Program-made: the position numbers and the translations under genes
Source: Edaphobacter aggregans DSM 19364
Lineage (GTDB): Bacteria > Acidobacteriota > Terriglobia > Terriglobales > Acidobacteriaceae
Reading direction: 5' to 3'
Assembly: GCF_000745965.1 (NCBI RefSeq)
Contig: NZ_JQKI01000012.1
Coordinates: 124,001 to 188,000 of the forward strand
DNA: 64,000 nt
Shown here: positions 26,617 to 37,974 of the stretch, one piece after another
Layout of the letters: the number at the start of each line of letters is the position of its first letter
Position numbering within the stretch: the first letter of the stretch is position 1
Notes under the pieces: generated by a model
Seen by the model: only the letters and a program-made list of their open reading frames with translations
The model's database searches: none
Told to the model about the DNA's origin: nothing

Positions 26617-27704
26617 ATGCAGCAGGAAAGAATCCTTGTCGTCGACGATGAAGCGCCGGTCCGCGGTATCGTAGCCGCTCTGCTTGAGCACACCGCCATC
26701 ACCGCCATCACCGCCCGGCGCCGACGAGGCGATCGAGCGGCTCGCGCAGGACCCCGGCTACTCTCTCGTCCTCTCCGACATCATGATGCCCGGCACCAAC
26801 GGCCTCGCTCTGCTCGATCGCATCTCAGCCGACCACCCCGGGCTCCCGGTCATCATGTTCACCGCCGTACACGACATCCACGTCGCCACCAGCGCCTTCC
26901 GCCGCGGAGCCTTCGACTATCTGCTGAAGCCCTTCGAGCGCCTGCAGCTCGAGAGCGTCGTCTCCCGCGCCGTCGAGCACTCACGCCACATGCGCCAAAA
27001 ACAACGCCTACCGCCAGCATCTCGAAGAGATCATCTCCGCGCGCACCAGCCGCCTTCGCGACACCATGCATAACCTCGAGCGCAGCTACGACATCACCAT
27101 CGAGGCCATGGGCGACGCTCTCGACCTGCGCGACCAGGAGACCGAAGGCCACTCGCGCCGTGTCACCGCCTACACCATCGAGCTCGCACGCGAGCTCGGC
27201 GTCGCATCAGACGAGCTGCGTATCATCGCGCGCGGAGCCTTCCTCCACGACATCGGCAAGATCGCAACCCCCAACGCCATCCTGCTCAAGCCCGGACGCC
27301 TTGATTCAGCCGAGATGGCCATCATGCGCGAGCACTGCCAGCGCGGCTACGAGATGGTCCGCAAGATTCCCTTCCTCCGCGACGCCGCCGAGATCGTCTA
27401 CTCGCACCAGGAACGGTTCGACGGAACCGGCTATCCGCGCGGCCTTAAGGGCAACGACATCCCGCTCGGCGCGCGCATCTTTGCCATCGCCGACACCCTC
27501 GACGCCATGACCTCCGACCGCCCCTACCGCAAGGGCACCAGCTTCGCCAAGGCGCGCAATGAGATTCTGCGCTGCTCCGGGACCCAGTTCGACCCAGCTA
27601 TCGTCGATGCCTTCCTCAATATCCCAGACGAGCACTGGATTCAGGTCCGCACCCGCATCGAGCAACCCGACTTCGACGCCGCCCCTGCCTTCGCAACGCT
27701 CTGA
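26617..27704 (+). pseudogene. response regulator with HD-GYP domain, broken by two +1 frameshifts
   Basis: Three frames together encode one protein. Frame A from ATG 26617 gives the receiver start (RILVVDDEAPVRGIVAALLEH). Frame B carries GADEAIERLAQDPGYSLVLSDIMMPG with the phospho-acceptor D and LLKPFERL. Frame C carries NNAYRQHLEEI and the HD-GYP domain: HSRRVTAYT, FLHDIGKIATPN, REHCQRGYE, HQERFDGTGYPRGLKG. Removing one C from CCC at 26714-26716 and one A from the A-run at 26997-27001 restores a continuous frame. HD-GYP enzymes hydrolyse cyclic-di-GMP. Both lesions are homopolymers, so assembly error is a live alternative to a pseudogene. Confidence 0.8.
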
Positions 27705-27744
27705 CCTTTGCAACTTCGCTCCGTTCGCGTGCAGCGTTCCCGCG

Positions 27745-28476
27745 TCACTTCGCCTCCGCCGCCAGCGCCTTTGCCAGTCCCTCCTGCGTATCGGCAGCAT
27801 GCGCCGCATCTGCCAGAAACGTCAGCTTCTCCACCCTGGTTCGCAGCGCATCGTATCGATCCGCCAGCAGAGCCTGCGTTCGACGCGCACGAAGGAATCC
27901 ACTCATAAACTCTGACGCGATCTCCCCCGTGCTGAATTCGCTCACGCCGCCATCGAGCACCATCGGAGCGAAGAACGGGTGATGAATCACCATACGGTGC
28001 GCCTCCTCAAATACGATTGCCCCCACCAGGTTCATCCGTGCGGGCGTAAACGTTCGCGGATCTCCCAAGCCCACGATCAGCAGCCGCTGAGCTGGAATCG
28101 TCCCCGCCCTGGGAATCACCAGCAGCGTCTCCCCTGCCTCGCCGCTGAACAACGACGGCTTACGCACCGCATCCAGCAGACCCTGCAGCCTCTCATTCAT
28201 CTCAACCAGCGAACCATGCAGTGGATCGGAAGGCTCGGAACGGAACAGGCAGATGACCTGAAGCTCCGTCATCGTCTCCGCCGGTCCCTGCACCAGCACA
28301 TCCACAGGAAAGGTCGCACTCTGCACAGTACGCACCTGCCCCGCCACCGGCAGACTCGCGGCACTCGTCTGCGCGCTCGTCCTGTGCGTTGCAACGCTGC
28401 AGCACAGAAGAGCGCTGACAACAAGCCTTCTCACCTCAACGATGAGTCTTCCAGAGTCGCGCCACGTCAGAGCCAC
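27745..28476 (-). CDS. exported protein consisting of the M17 leucyl aminopeptidase N-terminal domain only
   Basis: 243 residues. A signal-like helix (RLVVSALLCCSVATHRTSAQ) precedes a domain like the macro-fold N-terminus of M17 aminopeptidases: LLVIPRAGTIPAQRLLIVGLGDP, then FTPARMNLVGAIVFEEAHRM. The zinc-binding catalytic C-terminal domain of PepA/LAP is absent, so no peptidase activity is expected. The start may be a GTG at 28434, directly at the signal peptide. Function unknown; a binding role for the orphan domain is possible. Confidence 0.65.
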   Translation of the reverse strand: MALTWRDSGRLIVEVRRLVVSALLCCSVATHRTSAQTSAASLPVAGQVRTVQSATFPVDVLVQGPAETMTELQVICLFRSEPSDPLHGSLVEMNERLQGLLDAVRKPSLFSGEAGETLLVIPRAGTIPAQRLLIVGLGDPRTFTPARMNLVGAIVFEEAHRMVIHHPFFAPMVLDGGVSEFSTGEIASEFMSGFLRARRTQALLADRYDALRTRVEKLTFLADAAHAADTQEGLAKALAAEAK

Positions 28477-28682
28477 GCCGCTACCTCAAGGTGGAACCAT
28501 TGCAGACCAAGATACTGGAAACGGCTCGCTCGACTTAAAAGTCCTTCACCGCATCTCACAAGTAGCCCGGCGCCTCCGATTTCGTTCCTTGAAGAATCGA
28601 GGCAGTCGCCTGAAGCGTATCCTTGCCACCCGTTTGCGCAATCCCACTCCCCGCTCTAGCATGTCAGCTACGGAGGCTCACC

Positions 28683-28964
28683 ATGTCTGTTCTTAGCCAA
28701 GCCGACATCGATACCCTTCTCAACGAGAACCCCGAGTGGAAACTCGAGTCCGGAAAGCTCGTCCGTGACTGGACCTTCAAGGACTTTGTGCAGGCGATGG
28801 CCTTCGTCAATCGAGTCGCCGAACTGGCCGAGGCCGCCGGACACCATCCGGATATCGACATTCGCTACAACCAGGTCCGTCTGGGCCTTATCTCCCACGA
28901 CTCCGGCGGTATCACCCTGCGGGACTCCAAGATGGCTGTCCGGCTCGGCCGGGAACTTCACTAA
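28683..28964 (+). CDS. phhB: pterin-4a-carbinolamine dehydratase
   Basis: 93 residues from ATG 28683, which has GGAGG 7 bp upstream; an open frame 60 bases longer lacks one. The family signature is complete: WTFKDFVQAMAFVNRVAELAEAAGHHPDIDIRYNQVRLGLISHDSGGIT, with the catalytic EAAGHHPD histidines, shown here only in part. It dehydrates 4a-hydroxytetrahydrobiopterin to recycle the cofactor of aromatic amino acid hydroxylases, or acts in pterin metabolism otherwise. No hydroxylase gene is adjacent. Confidence 0.9.
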   Translation: MSVLSQADIDTLLNENPEWKLESGKLVRDWTFKDFVQAMAFVNRVAELAEAAGHHPDIDIRYNQVRLGLISHDSGGITLRDSKMAVRLGRELH

Positions 28965-29089
28965 CCCTCGAAAACCTCAGCAAATTTCGTTGTCAAGCCC
29001 CAAAATCGCGAAAACCAGCGTCACCATTGGCGATTTCGGTTGCCGATTAATTTCCCTCCGGTTGCTATACCTTAAAAATAATGATAGAG

Positions 29090-29123
29090 AAAGGGCTCCC
29101 GGCCATCGCGCCGGGAGCCCTTT
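29090..29123 (+). terminator. perfect 14-bp hairpin, terminator-like
   Basis: AAAGGGCTCCCGGC and GCCGGGAGCCCTTT form a perfect stem with a short CATC-type loop, followed by CTCCTTC. It follows phhB by 125 bp and is preceded by GCTATACCTTAAAAATAATG, similar to the leader before the 24994 hairpin. Confidence 0.65.
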
Positions 29124-29449
29124 CTCCTTCAGAATCAATATTCTGAGGGTTAACTCTTTCAGATTCAATATTTTGCGATCATAATTTCGGATAAGTATTT
29201 GATTCTAATGACGTTATTTTGACAAAGGGGGAAGGGGTAGTCTTCTGCCTGAACCCTTCTTCCAAAATCTGCATATTCGCCATATCAGATTCAACAAAAG
29301 ATGGAACTAAATTGGATTCTTCTCCGTATATCACTGATAGGTACTCGGTTACTTGGATTTGCCAGCGAGAGAAAATGTAACTGAAACAGGATTCAGATAG
29401 TTCTTTTTCTATGGCAGAACGTATTTTTGAAAATTACTCTTCCATTTTG

Positions 29450-29586
29450 TGGTATATTTCTCTTACGGGCAGAACGGAAGCATCGCCCGGCAGGTTTTCA
29501 GCTTAGAGTGAAGCTCCTCAGCTGACACAAGTTGCGTCACTGGCCTCCCGGCACGGACAAAGAAACGTTCGTGCCGCCTTTTTTTT
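29450..29586 (+). ncRNA. candidate small RNA or attenuated leader
   Basis: An extended -10 box TGGTATATT at 29450-29458 (TTGAAA 20 bp upstream) is followed by about 120 nt ending in an intrinsic terminator: CGGCACG/CGTGCCG (29549-29576) with eight T at 29579-29586. Inside are further possible stems (GGGC...GCCC, AGCTT...AAGCT). A near-copy of the terminator tail, CGTGCCGCTTTTTTTT, follows. It is 112 bp ahead of the PCYC protein gene. No known riboswitch was recognised. Confidence 0.4.
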
Positions 29587-29698
29587 GCCTTTTCGTGCCG
29601 CTTTTTTTTGCCGGGGAGAGGAGCTGAAAAGTGGCTCAGGAACAAAGAAAAAGCTCCCTCGGCGGCTAAGGCCCACTCGCTTTATTTAGGATGACAGA

Positions 29699-30136
29699 AT
29701 GAAGCGAATCCTTGGATGCCTCGCGCTCGGACTCATCACCATCGCAGCATCGGCTCAGTGGAGCAATCCCGCAGCCGACATTCCGGCCTATAACGCAAAG
29801 CCTCCCGCCAAACCGCTTCCTCCGGTCCTCAGCGGCAGCCAACTCACCGGCCTATATTTTTCGCATCCCTATCAGGTAACTGCGTACAAGATGGCTGCGA
29901 AGATTCCCGCGGTCCTGCATCAGCAGCCCTGTTACTGCCACTGCGACCGCGCGCTTGGACACAACAGCCTTCACAGCTGCTTTGAAGGAACGCACGGAGC
30001 GGCCTGCTCCACCTGCATGAAAGAGACTGTCTACGCGTACCAGGAGACGAAGAAAGGCCGGACTCCCTCGCAGATTCGCGCCGGCATTGAGCGCGGCGAA
30101 TGGCAGGACGTTGATCTCGAGAATGCCTCGCTGTAA
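29699..30136 (+). CDS. exported protein of the PCYC(G/x)C family
   Basis: 145 residues with a signal peptide (MKRILGCLALGLITIAASAQ). The hallmark PCYCHCD is followed by GHNSLHSCFEGTHGAACSTCMKE, a cysteine-rich pattern of the PCYCGC/CYCxC family, some members of which carry selenocysteine in this motif. Here every position is a normal cysteine codon and no in-frame TGA occurs before the stop. The cysteine and histidine spacing suggests metal or redox binding in the periplasm, but no member has a firmly known role. Confidence 0.75.
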   Translation: MKRILGCLALGLITIAASAQWSNPAADIPAYNAKPPAKPLPPVLSGSQLTGLYFSHPYQVTAYKMAAKIPAVLHQQPCYCHCDRALGHNSLHSCFEGTHGAACSTCMKETVYAYQETKKGRTPSQIRAGIERGEWQDVDLENASL

Positions 30137-30208
30137 CGCCAGTTCCCTGCCCACCACACAGCCTTATCTCTCGCGACCTCGTGTCTCTGTAGAGCGTATC
30201 CTCAACGT

Positions 30209-30628
30209 ATGACTTGGGTCTTCTGGGCGCTGCTCTCCGCCGTCTTCGCTGCAGCAACCGCACTGCTCGCCAAGGTCGGCGTCGCAGGCATCGACTCGAA
30301 CCTCGCAACCGCCATCCGCACCACTGTGATCGTTGTCTTCACCTGGGCAATCGCGCTTGGGCTTGAGAAGCATAACGGCCTCGCTGAGATCGGCCGACGC
30401 AGTTGGCTGTTCCTCGTCCTCTCCGGCATCTGCACCGGTCTGTCGTGGCTGTGCTACTTTCGCGCGCTGCAACTCGGTCCGGCTTCGAGCGTTGCTCCAG
30501 TCGACAAGCTGAGCGTCGTCTTCGTCATTCTCGGCGCGTGGCTATTCCTCGGCGAAAACCTGACGCCAACGAAGATCGGCGGAGCGTCGCTGATTGCGAT
30601 CGGTGCGGTCATCATCGCCTTCGCCTGA
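30209..30628 (+). CDS. EamA family transporter, single-domain (small DMT-type)
   Basis: 139 residues with five hydrophobic helices (WVFWALLSAVFAAATALLAKVG at the start, IGGASLIAIGAVIIAFA at the end). This is one EamA unit, half of the usual ten-helix drug/metabolite transporter, so it would work as a dimer. VAPVDKLSVVFVILGAWLFLGE is the conserved half-domain motif. Its stop lies 9 bp before the 18-bp repeats upstream of tmRNA. Substrate unknown. Confidence 0.85.
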   Translation: MTWVFWALLSAVFAAATALLAKVGVAGIDSNLATAIRTTVIVVFTWAIALGLEKHNGLAEIGRRSWLFLVLSGICTGLSWLCYFRALQLGPASSVAPVDKLSVVFVILGAWLFLGENLTPTKIGGASLIAIGAVIIAFA

Positions 30629-30636
30629 TGAAGGCG

Positions 30637-30708
30637 GAATCGCCGGACTGTATCGAATCGCCGGACTGTATCGAATCGCCGGACTGTATCGAATCGCCGG
30701 ACTGTATA
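30637..30708 (+). repeat. four tandem 18-bp repeats at the tmRNA promoter
   Basis: Three exact copies of GAATCGCCGGACTGTATC and a fourth ending in TATA instead of TATC. The fourth copy runs into ATG so that its end forms TATAAT (30705-30710), the likely -10 box of ssrA. Confidence 0.85.
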
Positions 30709-30719
30709 ATGAATACAGT
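30701..30719 (+). promoter_or_regulatory. tmRNA promoter -10 box within a palindrome
   Basis: ACTGTAT-AATGA-ATACAGT is a perfect 7-bp-arm inverted repeat that contains TATAAT at 30705-30710. The -35 position falls in repeat copy 3 (GACTGT). Transcription would begin near 30717, leaving a leader of about 46 nt to be removed from the precursor. Confidence 0.55.
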
Positions 30720-30762
30720 TCTTTGCACGGCCCAATGCAAGGTTGGTGCCAGCTCCAGATGG

Positions 30763-31113
30763 GGGCGTCACGGCTTCGACGGGATTGCTTGCGGCAGAGA
30801 GGCATGCCGGGGTGTGGACACCCGTAATCGCTCACAAAACTATAAGTGCCGAACCTCAATTCGCGCTTGCTGCTTAATTAACTAAGTAGCCGATCGCTCG
30901 GGCTTCGCCTATGGGCCCGTACCGATCGTCGCACAGTAGGCTGGCCAAACCTGCTCCGCCTGCGCGGGGATGGCGAGATCGATCAGGCTGGTCGTCGTCG
31001 CATCTTTGTCCGTTCTAAGCGCCGACGATGAGACAAAACGAACTGGAAAAAGCATGAAGGCTCTCTGTTGAAGGTTTTTTCGGACGCGGGTTCGACTCCC
31101 GCCGCCTCCACCA
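30763..31113 (+). ncRNA. ssrA: transfer-messenger RNA (tmRNA)
   Basis: The 5' end GGGGGCGTCACGGCTTCGAC is the conserved tmRNA start, and the 3' end GGGTTCGACTCCCGCCGCCTCCACCA the T arm, acceptor and encoded CCA. GGGGGCG pairs with CGCCTCC across the acceptor (one G-U). The tag frame resumes at GCC 30848 and reads A-E-P-Q-F-A-L-A-A before TAA 30875-30877, ending in the usual ALAA degron. tmRNA rescues stalled ribosomes with SmpB. Its 3' end is a frequent phage and island attachment site, and an integrase gene follows directly. Confidence 0.97.
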
Positions 31114-31226
31114 TAACTAAACACGAATAAAATGAACAACATAACATCTGACTCCTAGATTTTGTACAACATTTGTACAATGGAGTCATTCGAGCGCACC
31201 AGAAATCGCCTCGAATGGAGGTGTTT

Positions 31227-32453
31227 ATGCTGTCTGTTTACACTCGACATTCGTCCGATTGCCCACGTGTGGGAGACGGCAACTGGAAGCGATGTCGCTG
31301 TCCGAAATGGATCTGGGGCACTCTTCCAAACGGCGGCTTCGTACGCCGCTCAGCGAAAACTCGTACGTGGGAGCAGGCCGAAGAACTACGGCGCGAACTG
31401 GAAGCGGAAGCTCTGCCCTCACTTGATGTTCTTCCTGCCCCACCGCAGTCACCAACAGTCGAGCCTCAGCCGCTCACAGCATCTACCCTCGCGCTTCCAC
31501 AGAAGCCCCGCGTTACGATCGAGTTCGCTGTCCAGAGATACCTGGCAGACGCAAAGAGTCGCGACCTCGAAGCCTCGACCATCTCGAAGCTCACCACGAT
31601 CTTCCGAAAGCAGTTTCTTGCATGGTCACAAGGCGAGGGCTTCACCTACCTCGACGAGCTTGACCTGGATGCCATGAAGAACTTCCGCTCGACATGGGAA
31701 GACGGTGCGCTCGCAAAATCCAAGAAGCAGGATCGCGTCGTGGGCTTCTTTTGGTCGTGTGTTCGTCGCGGCTACATCGTGCAGAACCCATGTCTCGAAC
31801 TCGGCAAGATCAAGGTCAATCAGGTTCCAACGGACTACTTCCCGCAGGATGAATTCGCCAGGATCATCGATGTCACGTATGTGTATGGTGACCCGCGTGG
31901 CGGATTCATCCCTCTCGAAGATCTGCGCCTTCGTCTCCGTGTCATGACTTGGCTGATGCGATGGAGCGGGCTCCGCATACGTGACGCAGTCACTTTGGAG
32001 AAAAGCCGTCTACACGGTGACAGCCTGTTCCTGTATCAGGCGAAGACGGGGACGCCTGTATACGTGCCGCTTCCTCCCAACGTAGTGACAGCGCTCAAAG
32101 GGCTGCCGGATGGACCTCGTCCCAATCCGAGGTATTACTTCTGGAGTGGCAATGGCGATCCCAAGAGCGCCGTTGCAAACTGGCAACGGGCGTACAGGCG
32201 ACTCTTCGAGATTGCTGCCATTCAAAAGCCGGATGGATCACTTAAACGCTGCCATCCGCATATGTTTCGGGACACGTTTGCCGTGGAAAACCTGCTTGCC
32301 GGAGTTCCCATTGATCAGGTTTCCCTGCTCCTGGGCCACGCATCGGTAAAGATCACCGAGAAGAGCTATGCCCCGTTTGTGAAGGCAAGGCAACTACAAC
32401 TCCAAGAGAGCGTCCGAAATGCTTGGAAATCGGCGGGAGTTGCACAACTTTAG
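31227..32453 (+). CDS. tyrosine-type site-specific integrase of the ssrA-associated island
   Basis: ATG 31227 has GGAGGTG 4-5 bp upstream; two further ATGs upstream (31173, 31215) lack one. About 408 residues. N-terminal part is an atypical zinc-ribbon-like start (HSSDCP...RCRCPKW), then a SAM-like core-binding domain (about 95-190) and a catalytic domain with R in RWSGLRIRDAVTL, HPHMFRDTFA (H-x-x-R), LLGHASVKITEKSYAPF (H and the nucleophile Y). All five key positions are present, so it may be active. It starts 114 bp after the tmRNA CCA end, which marks the left edge of an integrated element. Confidence 0.92.
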   Translation: MLSVYTRHSSDCPRVGDGNWKRCRCPKWIWGTLPNGGFVRRSAKTRTWEQAEELRRELEAEALPSLDVLPAPPQSPTVEPQPLTASTLALPQKPRVTIEFAVQRYLADAKSRDLEASTISKLTTIFRKQFLAWSQGEGFTYLDELDLDAMKNFRSTWEDGALAKSKKQDRVVGFFWSCVRRGYIVQNPCLELGKIKVNQVPTDYFPQDEFARIIDVTYVYGDPRGGFIPLEDLRLRLRVMTWLMRWSGLRIRDAVTLEKSRLHGDSLFLYQAKTGTPVYVPLPPNVVTALKGLPDGPRPNPRYYFWSGNGDPKSAVANWQRAYRRLFEIAAIQKPDGSLKRCHPHMFRDTFAVENLLAGVPIDQVSLLLGHASVKITEKSYAPFVKARQLQLQESVRNAWKSAGVAQL

Positions 32454-32472
32454 CCTCATCGCGGAATGAACT

Positions 32473-36144
<3,672 letters not shown>

Positions 36145-36305
36145 GGATCTTTCTTTCGTGTGATTGTTCATCTTCGTAAATCTTTCATACGGGAGCGGTT
36201 CTCCTTTAGGGAAGTTCCGTGCTAACTTGCGGAACGATGAAATAGAATTCGTCGCCGTTGTCAGCGCTATCCAGCGGGCGGGTTCGCGGAAATGGCGATC
36301 GCTCC

Positions 36306-37949
36306 TCACCAGGTGAAACTCGAGCGAAGAAGAAAGACGTCCGCGTGGTGTTCGTTGTTCGCAACCCCAGCGGCCATAGGGTTCCAAATGTGCTGATAAC
36401 TTGGAATCAGCCTGATCGCCGGAGTGATCGCGAAATCGTAGGAGACCTCGAGCCCATTCTCGTTTTTGACAGCGGCTGCGGCTCCGTTGAGCTGTTTGAA
36501 ATCATTTTTCAAAGGCTGACTGATTCCATTGTGATAGATTCCCAATCCAAAACTGTCATTGGGCCGGTGGTCAGAGAGGCCATAGGCATACAACGCTACG
36601 CTCGCATCACGCGTGATAGGGTTGGTGTCCTCTGGGGCATATCCGATGCGTCCGAACAGACCAATTCCTCTGAGCGACTGGCCGCTTCCGAGCTTCTCAC
36701 CGATCGCCGCAGGGCGGTCTTTGACAAAGAGATATTGCGAAAAGTTTCCGATCGTAACCCAACTCTTGCTTTTATAGTTGATGGGCAAAGCCTGAGTTGA
36801 AGGAGTTCCCAACAGAACTCCGACAGCCTGCGGAACTTCCGACGGCGACAATTGTCCAAATGGTGACGTCAAATCGATCTTCGGCTTGTTCGTCCAGTTG
36901 GCCTGCCCCCAGGATTTGCCCGGCAAGTTGCCGATCTTGTATGAAAAGATTGTGATGCCATAGATGTTTACCCGATTGAATGCGTTCGTGGCGAAATTAT
37001 TTGCCTGGCTATTGGGATCGAACACGCCGGCAGCAGTGGTTAGCCATTTTGACGGTGTCCACACCCCAATCCCTGCCAACGATGTGGTGTTGTAAAAATT
37101 GAGGGCCATCGGATTCTTGTTGAAGTTCAGGTTCGCGAAGTCGTACTTGTAACTGTTGCCGAAAAAGGTTTGGTCGGCGTGGGTGAGCACGTTGACCTTT
37201 CCCAAGATGACGGAGAGTTTCGGCGTCAAAGACTGAAATAAGAAATACTCCGTGGGAAGGACATCATGGACGAAGAAGGGACCCGGGAAGGCCAGCCCGG
37301 CGTACTGAGGCACGGCGGAGCCCACGGTAAAAGTATCTTGCGGTGAAGAGCTTCCATTCCTGGCTTCCAAGGTGATGTGGAACACGCCGCCCGGCCAGAG
37401 CCCGGCGCGCCCGGTATCGACATTCATCGAAAGCTGGGTGTTTTGTATGAAGGCGCTGCCGGTTTTGAGCCCACCTGACGTTACGTTTTGATATGCACTC
37501 GTTGAGTAAAGATCAAAGAAAAATCCATGACGAGCTAGATCTGTTCGCAGCCCTCCCCAATCGCCACTCAATTGAGTGCGATAGCGGAAATCTCTCGAGT
37601 CGGTTCCCGGCAGCCCGAACACCGGTCCGTTGTTGAAGTATGGCAGGAGGTAGGGTGCCAAATTAGCAACAGAAGCTTTTTTTGTTGGAACTGGGCCCCA
37701 AGAGTCAGCTGCATTCGCGCGGGAAGACGTTGTCTTTTCTTCGATCGGATCATTGTCATAAGCTGCGCCGCCGACTCCATTCTGAGCCGCATGCACATCT
37801 GGCGTCGTTGGCGCGCCGACATCTGCCCCTGACTGTCCGTCCATGTTGATGGCTTGGCCAAACACGGTGTTTTGGACGCACGGCGCCAGAAGTACGAGTG
37901 TGAAAAATACAGTCCTTCCGGCGCCGTTTCTAAGCATCCTTTTGAACAT
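36306..37949 (-). CDS. OprB-family outer-membrane porin
   Basis: 547 residues. Signal peptide (about 1-30, MLRNGAGRTVFFTLVLLAPC), a low-complexity linker, then a beta-barrel with LSGDWGGLRTDLARHGFFFDL, which is the OprB/carbohydrate-selective porin start motif, and a final phenylalanine-tryptophan (SSFTW). Family members pass sugars or small acids through the outer membrane. It lies 25 bp after the benzoylformate decarboxylase-like gene and before the bicupin, in one apparent operon, so an organic acid substrate is more likely here than a sugar (inference). Confidence 0.85.
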   Translation of the reverse strand: MFKRMLRNGAGRTVFFTLVLLAPCVQNTVFGQAINMDGQSGADVGAPTTPDVHAAQNGVGGAAYDNDPIEEKTTSSRANAADSWGPVPTKKASVANLAPYLLPYFNNGPVFGLPGTDSRDFRYRTQLSGDWGGLRTDLARHGFFFDLYSTSAYQNVTSGGLKTGSAFIQNTQLSMNVDTGRAGLWPGGVFHITLEARNGSSSPQDTFTVGSAVPQYAGLAFPGPFFVHDVLPTEYFLFQSLTPKLSVILGKVNVLTHADQTFFGNSYKYDFANLNFNKNPMALNFYNTTSLAGIGVWTPSKWLTTAAGVFDPNSQANNFATNAFNRVNIYGITIFSYKIGNLPGKSWGQANWTNKPKIDLTSPFGQLSPSEVPQAVGVLLGTPSTQALPINYKSKSWVTIGNFSQYLFVKDRPAAIGEKLGSGQSLRGIGLFGRIGYAPEDTNPITRDASVALYAYGLSDHRPNDSFGLGIYHNGISQPLKNDFKQLNGAAAAVKNENGLEVSYDFAITPAIRLIPSYQHIWNPMAAGVANNEHHADVFLLRSSFTW

Positions 37950-37974
37950 CGTTTGTTCCTTTATTGAGTTGAAG

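Larger units (their letters stand above)
28965..29698. other. 734-bp AT-richer intergenic region with terminator hairpin and candidate small RNA
   Basis: It contains the hairpin at 29090-29123, two near-copies of TCAGA(A)TCAATATT (29131-29175), and the promoter-to-terminator unit 29450-29586. Base composition is lower in GC than the flanking genes. I see no convincing protein gene; the 60-codon minus frame at 29463-29645 is lysine-rich low-complexity sequence. Confidence 0.5.

Noticed and set aside
25057..26691. 544-codon minus-strand frame opposite glmU
   Set aside because: Repetitive Gly/Asp/Val sequence caused by the glmU codon pattern; no start signal or domain.
29463..29645. 60-codon minus-strand frame
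   Set aside because: Lysine/arginine-rich low-complexity sequence read from the T-runs of the terminator; no ribosome-binding site.
29699..30136. Selenocysteine codon in the PCYC-motif protein
   Set aside because: All motif positions are TGC/TGT cysteine codons and no in-frame TGA or SECIS-like hairpin follows them.
30637..30708. CRISPR-like array from the regular 18-bp repeats
   Set aside because: The repeats abut without spacers and no cas gene is nearby; they are simple tandem repeats at a promoter.
36214..36235. Fourth copy of the shared operator motif upstream of the bicupin
   Set aside because: GTTCCG...CGGAAC with an internal GCTAAC resembles only one half of the motif; the other half does not match, so it is not counted.
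36145..36387. N-terminal extension of the bicupin gene to ATG 36387
   Set aside because: It overlaps the end of the porin gene, lacks a ribosome-binding site, and would bury the Tat signal 80 residues inside.
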